DNA from: Dolomedes plantarius
Taxonomy: Eukaryota; Arthropoda; Arachnida; Araneae; Dolomedidae
Length of the DNA: 64,000 nucleotides
Direction: 5' to 3'
Assembly: GCA_907164885.2 (NCBI GenBank)
Contig: OU015490.1
Coordinates: forward strand, 97,990,257 to 98,054,256
The notes beneath the pieces are model-generated. The model did not search any database. It was not told the origin of the DNA and saw nothing but the letters and a program-made list of their open reading frames with translations. Position 1 is the first letter of the stretch, and every line of letters starts with the position of its first letter. A program made the translations under genes and the position numbers. Of the stretch, positions 63,958 through 64,000 are shown in pieces.

Positions 63958-63961
<4 letters not shown>
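62660..63961 (+). mobile_element. TIR-complete mariner element, 1302 bp
   Basis: Ends CAGAGGCTCATTTTTTAGACG and (reverse) CAGAGGCTGTTCACAC...TTTAGACGATG, flanked by TA at 62658-62659 and 63962-63963. The right flank is a (TA)n tract running to the window edge. Confidence 0.87.
62797..63940 (+). pseudogene. Mariner transposase of DD41D type, broken
   Basis: The start MAFLTKQWFEDYI is followed by a stop and a frame change to KASIGNIVNKKGEKK, then RTFSTIAKVRCLMLKENLRS and QRTVAKSLKCSVSTVNKMI (HTH), HRLLPNHIAESRTRCRILYE and TIVTIDESWVYLKDC (first Asp, about 63269). After a stop at 63348, fragments give SYNGKLKI, QDKS (second Asp, about 63570), FLKEMEQKTGIKVIPFTDIP and SPDVSPMDFCPFGHLKSALS (third Asp). 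The last two Asp are about 40-41 residues apart across one frameshift, which fits DD41D and not DD34D. TLQKALLSWKLRCRNIVQN marks the C-terminus. Several breaks make it inactive. Confidence 0.85.

Positions 63962-64000
<39 letters not shown>
63962..64000. repeat. (TA)n microsatellite at the window edge
   Basis: Pure TA units, truncated by the end of the window. Confidence 0.95.

Overview
The window looks like repeat-rich intergenic or heterochromatic DNA from an arthropod nuclear genome. A spider of the orb-weaver group (Araneoidea) is the best guess. That rests on overall AT-richness, very abundant (TA)n microsatellites, tRNA-derived SINEs, and transposase and retrotransposon relics of the kind common in spider assemblies; it is inference, not a species call. 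I see no convincing host protein-coding gene, no genuine tRNA or rRNA gene and no CRISPR array. Almost every long reading frame is a transposon relic or an artefact of a simple repeat.

Layout. 1-8.8 kb: unrecognised AT-rich DNA, a tRNA-headed repeat, an internally deleted mariner/Tc1 relic (3.3-3.8 kb), a non-autonomous Helitron (3956-6040) carrying a complete Tc1 element, and a broken mariner (6.9-7.5 kb). 8.8-14.3 kb: pieces of a second mariner type, the 3' end of a Jockey-type LINE, and a decayed BEL/Pao retrotransposon (5' LTR, gag, protease, RT) that stops before integrase. 14.5-22.4 kb: SINEs, a Tc1 element lacking a catalytic Asp, a hAT tail, and a TTAA-flanked element split by a block of LINE and Tc1 debris. 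23.1-27.5 kb: one (TA)n microsatellite that received a Helitron with an internal minisatellite and, separately, a solo LTR. 28.8-29.3 kb: a MITE inside a microsatellite. 31.8-34.8 kb: a long foldback, two TTAA-type elements and AT-rich minisatellites. 34.9-36.5 kb: a near-intact Tc1 transposase nested in a TTAA MITE. 37-46 kb: an LTR-like patch with a protease-like frame, SINEs, two copies of a ~410-bp TTAA MITE (one holding a SINE with a 13-bp target duplication), a pogo/Tigger fragment, and a second Helitron copy holding a hAT element with an exact 8-bp target duplication. 46.7-55 kb: a Helitron-like end, a second copy of the solo LTR, a MITE and a ~200-bp satellite array. 55-64 kb: a mariner broken by one stop and one frameshift, a decayed uncharacterised mobile-element-type gene, a hAT element, a degenerate Tc1 split by a TTAA element, and a TIR-complete DD41D-type mariner.

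The strongest observations are structural. The two related Helitron copies act as empty sites for each other's insertions, so both insertions can be read to the base. Several unrelated elements lie inside or against (TA)n tracts. Several distinct families share TTAA target sites. I found nothing I would defend as a new functional system. The least explained items are the conserved GC-hairpin repeat (2766 and 54829), the frame at 56640-57293, and the sequence shared by a Helitron and a TTAA element.
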